64,000 bases of DNA from Calliopsis andreniformis. Taxonomy: Eukaryota; Arthropoda; Insecta; Hymenoptera; Andrenidae. The notes under the pieces were generated by a model, which was not told the origin of the DNA, searched no databases, and saw only the letters and a list, made by a program, of their open reading frames with translations. The position numbers were made by a program, and so were the translations under genes. Shown piece by piece: positions 11,453 to 24,579 of this stretch; position 1 is the stretch's first letter; the number at the start of each line of letters is the position of its first letter. The DNA is taken from contig NW_027480480.1 in assembly GCF_051401765.1 (NCBI RefSeq), forward strand, positions 1,736,001 through 1,800,000, written 5' to 3'.

Positions 11453-13792
11453 AGGATTGAGGATTGAGGATTGAGCATTGAGGATTGAGGATTGAGGATT
11501 GAGGATTGTAGATTGAGTATTGAGGAATGAAGATTGAGGATTGAGGATTGAGGTTTGAGGATTGCGGATTGAAGATTGAGTATTGAGGATTGAAGGTTGA
11601 GGATTGAGGATTGAGGATTGAGGATTGCAGATTGAAGATTGAGGATTGGGGTTGAGGATTGACGATTGAGTATTGAGCACTGAGGATTGAGAATTGAGGA
11701 TTGAGGATTGAAGATTGAGTATTGAGGATTGAAGATTGAGGATTGAGGATTGAGGATTGAAGATTGAGGACTGAGTGATGAGGGTTGCGTGATGAGAATT
11801 GCTGTTTGTGGATTGAGATTTGATGATTGATGAATGGGGATTGAGTATTGAAAACTGTGAATTGAGGATATTCTATTGAGGATTGAGGATTGACAACTGA
11901 TTGTAGAGGACCGAGGGCTGAAGATTGAGGATTCAGGATTGAGGATTCAGGATTGAGGTTTGAGGACTGAGGATTGAAGATTGAGGATTGAGGACTGAGT
12001 ATTGAGGATTGAGGATTGAGTATTGAGCATTGACGATTGAGAATTGAGGATTGTGGATTGAGTATTGAGGATCGAGGATTGAGGATTGAAGATTGAATAT
12101 TGATGATTGAATATTGAGGATCGAGGATTGAGGGTTGTGGATTGAGGACGAGGACTGAGGGTTGAGTATTGATGTTTGAGGTCTGAGGATTGAGGATTGA
12201 GGATTGAGAATTGAGGACTGAGGATTGAGGATTGAAGATTGAGGATTGGGTGTTGAGGATTGAAGAATGTGGATTGAGGATTGATTATTGAGGATTGAGG
12301 ATTGAAGATTGACTATTGAGGATTGAAGATTGAAGACTGAGGATTGAAGGTTGAGGATTGGGTGTTGAGGATAGAAGAATGAGGATTGAGGATTGAGGAT
12401 TGAGGATTGAGGATTGAGGATTGAAGATTCAGTATTGAGGATTGAAGATTGAGGATTGAGGATTGACGATTGAGGACTGAAGATTGAGTATTGAGGATTG
12501 AAGATTGAGGATTGAGGACTGAGTATTGAGGATGGAGGATTGAGGATTGAGGATTGAGGATTGAAGACTGAGTATTGGGTATTGATGGTTGAACATTGAG
12601 GATTGACGATTGAAGATTGAGTATTGAGGATTGAAGATTGACGATTGAGGATTGAGAATTGAGGATTGAGGATTGAGGAATGATCATTGAAGATTGAGTA
12701 TTGAGGATTGAACGTTGAGGATTGTGGATTGAGGATTGACGATTGAGGATTGAATATTGACGATTGGGGACTGAGTGTTGAGGGTTGAGTGATGAGAATT
12801 GATGTTTGTGGACAGAGATTTGAAGATTGCAGATTGAGTATTGAGTAATGAAAACTGTGAATTGATGATATTCTATTGAGGATTGAGGATTGACAACTGA
12901 TTGTAGAGGACTGAGGGCTGAAGATTGAGGATTCAGTATCGGGGATTCAGGATTGAGGTTTGAGGACTGAGGATTGAGGATTGAGGATTGAGGATTGAGA
13001 ATTGAGGATTGAGGATTGAAGATTGAGCATTGAAGGTTGAGGATTGAAGAATGAGGATTGAGGATTGAGGATTGAGGATTGAGGATTGAGGATTGAGGAT
13101 TGAGGATTGAGGATGAGGGCTGAGGTTTGAGGATTGAGGTTTGAGGTCTGAGGACTGAGAATTGAGGGTCGAGAATTGGGGATTGAGGATTGAGGATTGA
13201 AGATTGAGGATTGGGTATTAAGGATTGAAGAATGAGGATTGAGGATTGAGGATTGGGGATTGAGGATTGAGGATTGAAGATTGAGTATTCAGGCTTGGAG
13301 ATTGGCGACTGAGGGTTGAGGATTGAGGATAGAGGATTGAAGATTGAGGATTGGGGACTGAGTGTTGAGGGTTGAGTGATGAGAATTGATGATTGTGGAT
13401 AGAGATTTGAAGATTTCTGGTTGAGTATTGAGTATTGGAACCTGTGAATTGAGGATATTCTATTGAGGATTGAGGACTGACAACTGATTGTTGAGGACTG
13501 AAGTCTGAAGACAGAGGATTCAGGTTTGAGGATTCAGGATTGAGGTTTGAGGACTGAGGATTGAGGATTGAGGATTGAGGATTGAGGATTGAAGATTGAG
13601 GTTTGGGTATTGAGGATTGAACATTGAGGACTGTGGATTGAGTATTGAGGTTCGAGAATTGAGGACTGACGATTGAGGATTGAAGATTGAGGATTGGGTG
13701 TTGAGGATTGAGGGTTGTGGATTGAGGACGAGGACTGAGGGTTGAGTATTGATGTTTGAGGTCTGAGGATTGAGGATTGAGGATTGAGGATT
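11453..13792. repeat. Cassette V, copy 3 (complete, with right extension)
   Basis: Left part matches copy 2 (offset 9,708); right part matches copy 1 (offset 12,028) to 13,792, about 230 bp further than copy 2 extends. Module A cores near 11,871, 12,871 and 13,451 give spacings of 1,000 and 580 bp, equal to those of copies 4 and 5. Confidence 0.85.
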
Positions 13793-14449
13793 GAGAATTG
13801 AGGACTGAGGATTGAGGATTGAAGATTGAGCATTGGGTGTTGAGGATTGAGGAATGTGGAGTGAGGATTGAGGATTGAGGATTGAGGATTGAAGATTGAG
13901 TATTGACGATTGAAGATTGATGATTGAGGATTGAGGATTGAGGATTGAGGGTTGAGGATTGAAGATTGAGTATTGGGTATTGCGGATTGAACATTGAGAA
14001 TTGAAGATTGAGGATTGGGTGTTGAGGGTTGAAGAATGAGGATTGAGGATTGAGGAATGAGGATTGAGTATTGAAGATTCAGTATTGAGGATTGAAGGTT
14101 GTGGATTAAGAATTGAGGATTGAGGATGAAGATTGGGTATTGAGCATTGAAGATTGAGGATTGTGGACTGAGTATTGAGGATTGAGGATTGAGTATTGAG
14201 GATTGAGGGTGGAAGACTGAGAATTGGGTAATGAGGATTGAACGTTGAGGATTGAGGGTTGAGGATTGAGGTTTGAGGATTGAGGATTGAGGATTGGGGA
14301 TTGAAGATTGAGGATTGTGTATTGCGGATTGAACATTGAGAATTGAGGATTGAGGATTGAGGATTGAGGACTGAGGATTGAGGATTGATGAATGAGGATT
14401 GAGGATTGAGAATTGAGGATTGAAGCTTGAGGGTTGAGGATTGAGGATT
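13793..14449. repeat. Block related to 22,080-22,560
   Basis: About 13,560-14,230 matches 21,840-22,520 at an offset of about 8,289. The last 200 bp is related to 10,540-10,680. No module A or gene is present. Confidence 0.65.
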
Positions 14450-15028
14450 CAGGATTGAGCATTGAGGATTGAGGATTGAGGATTGAGGATTGTAGATTGA
14501 GTATTGAGGAATGAAGATTGAGGATTGAGGATTGAGGATTGAGGATTGAGGATTGAAGATTGAGGATTGGGGATTGAGGATTGACGATTGAGGATTGAGT
14601 ATTGAGGACTGAGAATTGAGGATTGAGGATTGAAGATTGAGGATTGAGGATTGAAGATTGAGTATTGATGATTGAAGAATGAGGATTGAGGATTGAGTGT
14701 TGAGGATTGAGGACGAGGGCTGACGATTGAGGATTGAGGTTTGAGGATTGAGGATTGTGGATTGAGGACTGAGGATTGAGGATTGAGGATTTAGTATTGA
14801 GGATTGATGACTGAGTATTGAGGATTGAAAATTGAGGATTGAGGACTGAGGATTGAGGATTGAAGATTGAGGATTCGGGACTGAGTGTTGAGGGTTGAGT
14901 GATGAGAATTGATGATTGTGGATGGAGATTTGAAGATTTCAGGTTGAGTATTGAGTATTGAAACCTGTGAATTGAGGATATTCTATTGAGGATTGAGGAT
15001 TGACAACTGATTGTTGAGGACTGAGGTC
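14450..15028. repeat. Block X, copy 2
   Basis: Matches 10,801-11,380 at offset 3,648 and contains a module A core near 14,981. It ends at the left breakpoint of the 3,383-bp duplication, which falls just downstream of that core. Confidence 0.75.
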
Positions 15029-15337
15029 TGAAGACTGAGGATTCAGGTTTGAGGATTCAGGATTGAGGTTTGAGGACTGAGGATTGAAGATTGAGGATGA
15101 AGATTGGGTATTGAGGATTGAAGATTGAGGATTGAGGATTGAGGATTGAGGATTGTAGATTGAGTATTGAGGATTGAGGGTGGAAGACTGAGGATTGGGT
15201 AATGAGGATTGAACGTTGAGGATTGAGGGTTGAGGGTTGAGGTTTGAGAATTGAGGATTGAGGATTGGGGATTGAAGATTGAGTATTGTGTATTGCGGAT
15301 TGAACATTGAGGATTGAGGATTGAGGATTGAGGATTG

Positions 15338-15735
15338 AGGACTGAGGATTGAGGATTGATGAATGAGGATTGAGGATTGAGAATTGAGGATTGAGGATTG
15401 AGGATTGAAGATTGAGGCCTGGGCATTGAGGATTGAAGAATGAGGATTGAGGATTGAGGATTGAAGATTGAGGATTGCAGATTGAGTATTGAGGATTGAA
15501 GATTGAGGGTTGAGGATTGAAGATTGAGGATTGAGGATTGAGGATTGAGGACTGAGGATTGAGGATTGATGAATGAGGATTGAGGATTGAGAATTGAGGA
15601 TTGAGGATTGAGGATTGAAGATTGAGGCCTGGGCATTGAGGATTGAAGAATAAGGATTGAGGATTGAGGATTGAAGATTGAGGATTGCAGATTGAGTATT
15701 GAGGATTGAAGATTGAGGGTTGAGGATTGAGGATT
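15338..15735. repeat. 210-bp local tandem duplication
   Basis: A stretch of 30 heptamers with the marker AGGCCTGGGCATTG occurs at about 15,416 and again 210 bp later. The right member differs at AATAAGG against AATGAGG. The pair recurs at about 18,721-19,118 in the second 3,383-bp copy, so it predates that duplication. Single relatives lie at 10,600-10,790 and 14,360-14,430. Confidence 0.8.
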
Positions 15736-16409
15736 GAGGATTGAGCATTGAGGATTGAGGATTGAGGATTGAGGATTGTAGATTGAGTATTGAGGAATGA
15801 AGATTGAGGATTGAGGATTGAGGATTGAGGATTGAGGATTGAAGATTGAGGATTGGGGATTGAGGATTGACGATTGAGGATTGAGTATTGAGGACTGAGA
15901 ATTGAGGATTGAGAATTGAAGATTGAGGATTGAGGATTGAAGATTGAGTATTGATGATTGAAGAATGAGGATTGAGGATTGAGTGTTGAGGATTGAGGAC
16001 GAGGGCTGACGATTGAGGATTGAGGTTTGAGGATTGAGGATTGTGGATTGAGGACTGAGGATTGAGGATTGAGGATTTAGTATTGAGGATTGATGACTGA
16101 GTATTGAGGATTGAAAATTGAGGATTGAGGACTGAGGATTGAGGATTGAAGATTGAGGATTGGGGACTGAGTGTTGAGGGTTGAGTGATGAGAATTGATG
16201 ATTGTGGATAGAGATTTGAAGATTTCAGGTTGAGTATTGAGTATTGAAACCTGTGAATTGAGGATATTCTATTGAGGATTGAGGATTGACAACTGATTGT
16301 TGAGGTCTGAGGTCTGAAGACTGAGGATTCAGGTTTGAGGATTCAGGATTGAGGTTTGAGGACTGAGGATTGAGGATTGAGGAATGTGGATTGTGGATTG
16401 AGGATTGAG

Positions 16410-18411
16410 GATTGTAGATTGAGTATTGAGGAATGAAGATTGAGGATTGAGGATTGAGGATTGAGGTTTGAGGATTGCGGATTGAAGATTGAGTATTGAG
16501 GATTGAAGGTTGAGGATTGAGGATTGAGGATTGAGGATTGCGGATTGAAGATTGAGGATTGGGGTTGAGGATTGACGATTGAGTATTGAGCACTGAGGAT
16601 TGAGAATTGAGGATTGAGGATTGAAGATTGAGTATTGAGGATTGAAGATTGAGGATTGAGGATTGAGGATTGAAGATTGAGGACTGAGTGTTGAGGGTTG
16701 CGTGATGAGAATTGCTGTTTGTGGATTGAGATTTGATGATTGATGAATGGGGATTGAGTATTGAAAACTGTGAATTGAGGATATTCTATTGAGGATTGAG
16801 GATTGACAACTGATTGTAGAGGACCGAGGGCTGAAGATTGAGGATTCAGGATTGAGGATTCAGGATTGAGGTTTGAGGACTGAGGATTGAAGATTGAGGA
16901 TTGAGGACTGAGTATTGAGGATTGAGGATTGAGTATTGAGCATTGACGATTGAGAATTGAGGATTGTGGATTGAGTATTGAGGATTGAGGATTGAGGATT
17001 GAAGATTGAATATTGATGATTGAATATTGAGGATCGAGGATTGAGGGTTGTGGATTGAGGACGAGGACTGAGGGTTGAGTATTGATGTTTGAGGTCTGAG
17101 GATTGAGGATTGAGGATTGAGAATTGAGGACTGAGGATTGAGGATTGAAGATTGAGGATTGGGTGTTGAGGATTGAAGAATGTGGATTGAGGATTGATTA
17201 TTGAGGATTGAGGATTGAAGATTGACTATTGAGGATTGAAGATTGAAGACTGAGTATTGAAGGTTGAGGATTGGGTGTTGAGGATAGAACAATGAGGATT
17301 GAGGATTGAGGATTGAGGATTGAGGATTGAGGATTGAAGATTCAGTATTGAGGATTGAAGATTGAGGATTGAGGATTGACGATTGAGGACTGAAGATTGA
17401 GTATTGAGGATTGAAGATTGAGGATTGAGGACTGAGTATTGAGGATGGAGGATTGAGGATTGAGGATTGAAGATTGAAGACTGAGTATTGGGTATTGATG
17501 GTTGAACATTGAGGATTGACGATTGAAGATTGAGTATTGAGGATTGAAGATTGACGATTAAGGATTGAGAATTGAGGATTGAGGATTGAGGAATGATCAT
17601 TGAAGATTGAGTATTGAGGATTGAACGTTGAGGATTGTGGATTGAGGATTGAGGATTGAGGATTGAATATTGACGATTTGGGACTGAGTGTTGAGGGTTG
17701 AGCGATGAGAATTGATGTTTGTGGACAGAGATTTGAAGATTGCAGATTGAGTATTGAGTAATGAAAACTGTGAATTGATGACATTCTATTGAGGATTGAG
17801 GATTGACAACTGATTGTAGAGGACTGAGGGCTGAAGATTGAGGATTCAGTATCGGGGATTCAGGATTGAGGTTTGAGGACTGAGGACTGAGGATTGAGGA
17901 TTGAGGATTGAGAATTGAGGATTGAGGATTGAAGATTGAGCATTGAAGATTGAGGATTGAAGAATGAGGATTGAGGATTGAGGATTGAGGATTGAGGATT
18001 GAGGATTGAGGATTGAGGATGAGGGCTGAGGTTTGAGGATTGAGGTTTGAGGTCTGAGGACTGAGAATTGAGGGTCGAGAATTGAGGATTGAGGATCGAG
18101 GATTGAAGATTGAGGATTGGGTATTAAGGATTGAAGAATGAGGATTGAGGATTGAGGATTGGGGATTGAGGATTGAGGATTGAAGATTGAGTATTCAGGC
18201 TTGGAGATTGGCGACTGAGGGTTGAGGATTGAGGATAGAGGATTGAAGATTGAGGATTGGGGACTGAGTGTTGAGGGTTGAGTGATGAGAATTGATGATT
18301 GTGGATAGAGATTTGAAGATTTCTGGTTGAGTATTGAGTATTGGAACCTGTGAATTGAGGATATTCTATTGAGGATTGAGGACTGACAACTGATTGTTGA
18401 GGACTGAAGTC
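16410..18411. repeat. Cassette V, copy 4
   Basis: Matches cassette V copies 2 and 3, with module A cores near 16,781, 17,781 and 18,361. It has a variant ACATTCTATT core at 17,781, where other families of V have ATATTCTATT; this variant is shared only with copy 5. Confidence 0.82.
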
Positions 18412-21400
18412 TGAAGACTGAGGATTCAGGTTTGAGGATTCAGGATTGAGGTTTGAGGACTGAGGATTGAAGATTGAGGATGAAGATTGGGTATTGAGGA
18501 TTGAAGATTGAGGATTGAGGATTGAGGATTGAGGATTGTAGATTGAGTATTGAGGATTGAGGGTGGAAGACTGAGGATTGGGTAATGAGGATTGAACGTT
18601 GAGGATTGAGGGTTGAGGGTTGAGGTTTGAGAATTGAGGATTGAGGATTGGGGATTGAAGATTGAGTATTGTGTATTGCGGATTGAACATTGAGGATTGA
18701 GGATTGAGGATTGAGGATTGAGGACTGAGGATTGAGGATTGATGAATGAGGATTGAGGATTGAGAATTGAGGATTGAGGATTGAGGATTGAAGATTGAGG
18801 CCTGGGCATTGAGGATTGAAGAATGAGGATTGAGGATTGAGGATTGAAGATTGAGGATTGCAGATTGAGTATTGAGGATTGAAGATTGAGGGTTGAGGAT
18901 TGAATATTGAGGATTGAGGATTGAGGATTGAGGACTGAGGATTGAGGATTGATGAATGAGGATTGAGGATTGAGAATTGAGGATTGAGGATTGAGGATTG
19001 AAGATTGAGGCCTGGGCATTGAGGATTGAAGAATAAGGATTGAGGATTGAGGATTGAAGATTGAGGATTGCAGATTGAGTATTGAGGATTGAAGATTGAG
19101 GGTTGAGGATTGAGGATTGAGGATTGAGCATTGAGGATTGAGGATTGAGGATTGAGGATTGTAGATTGAGTATTGAGGAATGAAGATTGAGGATTGAGGA
19201 TTGAGGATTGAGGATTGAGGATTGAAGATTGAGGATTGGGGATTGAGGATTGACGATTGAGGATTGAGTATTGAGGACTGAGAATTGAGGATTGAGAATT
19301 GAAGATTGAGGATTGAGGATTGAAGATTGAGTATTGATGATTGAAGAATGAGGATTGAGGATTGAGTGTTGAGGATTGAGGACGAGGGCTGACGATTGAG
19401 GATTGAGGTTTGAGGATTGAGGATTGTGGATTGAGGACTGAGGATTGAGGATTGAGGATTTAGTATTGAGGATTGATGACTGAGTATTGAGGATTGAAAA
19501 TTGAGGATTGAGGACTGAGGATTGAGGATTGAAGATTGAGGATTGGGGACTGAGTGTTGAGGGTTGAGTGATGAGAATTGATGATTGTGGATAGAGATTT
19601 GAAGATTTCAGGTTGAGTATTGAGTATTGAAACCTGTGAATTGAGGATATTCTATTGAGGATTGAGGATTGACAACTGATTGTTGAGGTCTGAGGTCTGA
19701 AGACTGAGGATTCAGGTTTGAGGATTCAGGATTGAGGTTTGAGGACTGAGGATTGAGGATTGAGGAATGTGGATTGTGGATTGAGGATTGAGGATTGTAG
19801 ATTGAGTATTGAGGAATGAAGATTGAGGATTGAGGATTGAGGATTGAGGTTTGAGGATTGCGGATTGAAGATTGAGTATTGAGGATTGAAGGTTGAGGAT
19901 TGAGGATTGAGGATTGAGGATTGCGGATTGAAGATTGAGGATTGGGGTTGAGGATTGACGATTGAGTATTGAGCACTGAGGATTGAGAATTGAGGATTGA
20001 GGATTGAAGATTGAGTATTGAGGATTGAAGATTGAGGATTGAGGATTGAGGATTGAAGATTGAGGACTGAGTGTTGAGGGTTGCGTGATGAGAATTGCTG
20101 TTTGTGGATTGAGATTTGATGATTGATGAATGGGGATTGAGTATTGAAAACTGTGAATTGAGGATATTCTATTGAGGATTGAGGATTGACAACTGATTGT
20201 AGAGGACCGAGGGCTGAAGATTGAGGATTCAGGATTGAGGATTCAGGATTGAGGTTTGAGGACTGAGGATTGAAGATTGAGGATTGAGGACTGAGTATTG
20301 AGGATTGAGGATTGAGTATTGAGCATTGACGATTGAGAATTGAGGATTGTGGATTGAGTATTGAGGATTGAGGATTGAGGATTGAAGATTGAATATTGAT
20401 GATTGAATATTGAGGATCGAGGATTGAGGGTTGTGGATTGAGGACGAGGACTGAGGGTTGAGTATTGATGTTTGAGGTCTGAGGATTGAGGATTGAGGAT
20501 TGAGAATTGAGGACTGAGGATTGAGGATTGAAGATTGAGGATTGGGTGTTGAGGATTGAAGAATGTGGATTGAGGATTGATTATTGAGGATTGAGGATTG
20601 AAGATTGACTATTGAGGATTGAAGATTGAAGACTGAGTATTGAAGGTTGAGGATTGGGTGTTGAGGATAGAACAATGAGGATTGAGGATTGAGGATTGAG
20701 GATTGAGGATTGAGGATTGAAGATTCAGTATTGAGGATTGAAGATTGAGGATTGAGGATTGACGATTGAGGACTGAAGATTGAGTATTGAGGATTGAAGA
20801 TTGAGGATTGAGGACTGAGTATTGAGGATGGAGGATTGAGGATTGAGGATTGAAGATTGAAGACTGAGTATTGGGTATTGATGGTTGAACATTGAGGATT
20901 GACGATTGAAGATTGAGTATTGAGGATTGAAGATTGACGATTAAGGATTGAGAATTGAGGATTGAGGATTGAGGAATGATCATTGAAGATTGAGTGTTGA
21001 GGATTGAACGTTGAGGATTGTGGATTGAGGATTGAGGATTGAGGATTGAATATTGACGATTTGGGACTGAGTGTTGAGGGTTGAGCGATGAGAATTGATG
21101 TTTGTGGACAGAGATTTGAAGATTGCAGATTGAGTATTGAGTAATGAAAACTGTGAATTGATGACATTCTATTGAGGATTGAGGATTGACAACTGATTGT
21201 AGAGGACTGAGGGCTGAAGATTGAGGATTCAGTATCGGGGATTCAGGATTGAGGTTTGAGGACTGAGGACTGAGGATTGAGGATTGAGGATTGAGAATTG
21301 AGGATTGAGGATTGAAGATTGAGCATTGAAGATTGAGGATTGAAGAATGAGGATTGAGGATTGAGGATTGAGGATTGAGGATTGAGGATTGAGGATTGAG

Positions 21401-21794
21401 GATGAGGGCTGAGGTTTGAGGATTGAGGTTTGAGGTCTGAGGACTGAGAATTGAGGGTCGAGAATTGAGGATTGAGGATCGAGGATTGAAGATTGAGGAT
21501 TGGGTATTAAGGATTGAAGAATGAGGATTGAGGATTGAGGATTGGGGATTGAGGATTGAGGATTGAAGATTGAGTATTCAGGCTTGGAGATTGGCGACTG
21601 AGGGTTGAGGATTGAGGATAGAGGATTGAAGATTGAGGATTGGGGACTGAGTGTTGAGGGTTGAGTGATGAGAATTGATGATTGTGGATAGAGATTTGAA
21701 GATTTCTGGTTGAGTATTGAGTATTGGAACCTGTGAATTGAGGATATTCTATTGAGGATTGAGGACTGACAACTGATTGTTGAGGACTGAAGTC
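18412..21794. repeat. 3,383-bp tandem duplication, copy 2
   Basis: Directly follows copy 1 and holds block X (about 19,120-19,760) and cassette V copy 5. Two substitutions against copy 1 were seen by eye (18,905 T and 20,996 G). The length leaves a remainder of 2 when divided by 7 and 2 when divided by 3, so neither heptamer register nor any reading frame is carried over. Confidence 0.92.
19793..21794. repeat. Cassette V, copy 5
   Basis: The 3,383-bp-offset twin of copy 4, with module A cores near 20,161, 21,161 and 21,741 and the same ACATTCTATT variant at 21,161. Only the A/G difference at 17,613/20,996 was seen within this part. Confidence 0.85.
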
Positions 21795-22789
21795 TGAAGA
21801 CAGAGGATTCAGGTTTGAGGATTCAGGATTGAGGTTTGAGGACTGAGGATTGAGGATTGAGGATTGAGGATTGAGGATTGAAGATTGAGGTTTGGGTATT
21901 GAGGATTGAAGATTGAGGACTGTGGATTGAGTATTGAGGATCGAGAATTGAGGACTGACGATTGAGGATTGAAGATTGAGGATTGGGTGTTGAGGATTGA
22001 GGGTTGTGGATTGAGGACGATGACTGAGGGATGAGTATTGATGTTTGAGGTCTGAGGATTGAGGATTGAGGATTGAGGATTGAGAATTGAGTACTGAGGA
22101 TTGAGGATTGAAGATTGAGGATTGGGTGTTGAGGATTGAGGAATGTGGAGTGAGGATTGAGGATTGAGGATTGAGGATTGAAGATTGAGTATTGACGATT
22201 GAAGATTGAGGATTGAGGATTGAGGATTGAGGATTGAGGGTTGAGGATTGAAGATTGAGTATTGGGTATTGCGGATTGAACATTGAGGATTGAAGATTGA
22301 GGATTGGGTGTTGAGGGTTGAAGAATGAGGATTGAGGATTGAGGATTGAGGATTGAGGATTGAAGATTCAGTATTGAGGATTGAAGATTGTGGATTAAGG
22401 ATTGAGGATTGAGGATGAAGATTGGGTATTGAGGATTGAAGATTGAGGATTGAGGACTGAGTATTGAGGATTGAGGATTGAGTATTGTGGATTGAGGGTG
22501 GAAGACTGAGGATTGGGTAATGAGGATTGAACGTTGAGGATTGAGGGTTGAGGATTGAGGATTGAGGATTGAAGATTGAAGATTGTATATTAATGATTGA
22601 AGATTGAGGATTGAGGATTGAGGGTTGTGGATTGAGGACGAGGACTGAGGGTTGAGTATTGGTGTTTGAAGTCTGAGGATTGAGGATTGAGGATTGAGGA
22701 TTCGGTATTGAGGATTGAAGAATTAGGATTGAGGAGTGAGGACTGAGGATTGAGGATTGCAGTTTGAGTTCTGAGGACTGAATATTGAG
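21795..22789. repeat. Block related to 13,560-14,230 and 4,250-4,950
   Basis: Continues cassette V to the right with the same sequence as copy 3's extension (offset about 8,289). From about 22,560 it resembles 4,730-4,950. Module C copies lie near 22,010 (variant GACGATGACTG) and 22,636. Confidence 0.68.
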
Positions 22790-23330
22790 GATTGAGGATT
22801 GAGGATTGAGGATTGAGGATTGAGGATTGATTATTGAAGATTGAGTATTGAGGATTGAGGATTGAGGATTGAGGATTGAGGATTGATTATTGAAGATTGA
22901 GTATTGAGGATTGAAGAATGTGGATTGAGGATTGAGGATTGAGGATTGAGGATTGAGGATTGAAGATTGAGGATTGAGGATTGAGGATTGAGGATTGAAT
23001 ATTGAGTATTGAGGATTGAAGATTGAGGATTGAGGATTGAGGTTTGAGGATTGCGGACGAGGACTGACGGTTGAGGATTGAGGTTTGAGGATTGAGGATT
23101 GAGGATTGAGGACTGAGGATTGAGGATTGAGGATTGAGCATTGTGGATTGAAGATTGAGGACTCGGGATTGAGGATTGGTGATACAGGATTAAGGATTGA
23201 AGATTGGGGATTGAGGATCTAGGATTGGAGATTGGTTATTGAGGATTGAAGATTGAGGATTAAGGATTGAGTATTGAGAATTGAGAATTGAGTGTGAGGA
23301 CTGAGGGTTGAGGATTTAGGTTTGAGGAGC
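22790..23330. repeat. Second copy of the 4,966-5,525 block
   Basis: The rare ACTCGGG, GATACAGG and GATCTAGG markers appear in the same order as at 5,444-5,505 (offset 17,717). No gene or RNA signal is seen. Confidence 0.72.
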
Positions 23331-24579
23331 GAGGATTGAGGATTGAGGATCGAGGACTGAGGATTGACGATTCAGTATTGAAGATTGAGGGCTGATCACT
23401 GAGGATTGAGGATTGAGGATTGAGGTTTGAGTACTGAGGATTGAGGATTGAAGATTGAGTATTGAGGATTGAAGGTTGAGGATTGAGGATTGAGGATTGA
23501 TGAATGAGGATGAGGGCTGAGGTTTGAGGATTGAGGATTTAGGTCTGAGGACAGAGGATTGAGGGTTGAGAATTGAGGATTGAGGATTGAGGATTGAAGA
23601 CTGAGGACTGGGTATTGAGGATTGAAGAATGAGGATTGAGGATTGAGGATTGAGGATTGAGGATTGAGGATTGAGGATTGAAGATTGAAGATTCAATATT
23701 AATGATTGAAGATTGCGGATTGAGGATTGAGGGTTGTGGATTGAGGACGAGGACTGAGGGTTGAGTATTTGTGTTTGAAGTCTGAGGATTGAGGATTGAG
23801 GATTGAGAATTGAGGATTGAGGATTGAGGATTGAATATTGAGGACTGGGGACTGAGTGTTGAGGGTTGAGTGATGAGAATTGATGTTTGTGGATAGAGAT
23901 TTGAAGATTGCAGATTGAGTATTGAGTAATGAAAACTGTGAATTGATGATATTCTATTGCGGATTGAGGATTGACAACTGATTGTAGAGGACCGAGGGCT
24001 GAAGATTGAGGATTCAGTATTGAGGATTCAGGATTGAGGTATGAGGACTGAGGATTGAAGATTGAGGATTGAGGACTGAGTATTGAGGATTGAGTATTGA
24101 GTATTGAGGATTGAGGATGGAAGACTGAGGATTGGGTATTGAGGATTGAACGTTGAGGATTGAGGGTTGAGGATTGAGGATTGAGGATTGAAGATTGAAA
24201 ATTGTATATTAATGATTGAAGATTGCGGATTGAGGATTGAGGGTTGTGGATTGAGTACGAGGACTGAGGGTTGAGTATTTGAGTTTGAAGTCCGAGGATT
24301 GAGGATTGAGGATTGAGAATTGAGGATTGAGGATTGAGGATTGAAGATTGAGGATTCGGTATTGAGGATTGAAGAATGAGGATTGAGGAGTGAGGACCGA
24401 GGATTGAGGATTGCAGTTTGAGTATTGAGGATTGAAGATTGAGGATTGAGGATTGAGGATTGAGGATTGAGGTTTGAGGACTGAGGATTGAAGATTGAGT
24501 ATTGAGGATTGAAGATTGAGGACTGAGGATTGAGGATTGAGGATTGAGGATTGAGGATTGAAGATTGAGGATTGGGGAT
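23331..24579. repeat. Mosaic leading into the 4,857-bp duplication
   Basis: About 23,330-23,690 is poorly matched elsewhere. About 23,690-24,050 carries module C near 23,745 and module A core near 23,951. About 24,030-24,579 is a diverged relative (several percent) of 28,880-29,436, with one heptamer of length difference near 24,357/29,221. The close match to the next copy starts only after 24,578. Confidence 0.65.

Larger units (their letters stand above)
15029..18411. repeat. 3,383-bp tandem duplication, copy 1
   Basis: Every base checked matches 18,412-21,794 at offset 3,383 except 15,522 (G; T at 18,905) and 17,613 (A; G at 20,996). Before 15,029 the match breaks inside a module A flank (GAGGTCTG against GAAGTCTG), and after 18,411 it breaks at the same place in the next module A copy (CTGAAGACTG against CTGAAGACAG). 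This fits unequal exchange between two module A copies. It contains a 210-bp local duplication, block X and cassette V copy 4. Confidence 0.92.

Noticed and set aside
15029..21794. Pure assembly artefact for the near-identical tandem copies
   Set aside because: The copies differ by scattered single bases and the junctions are mosaics of two parents, which favours real duplication; reads would still be needed to exclude an error.
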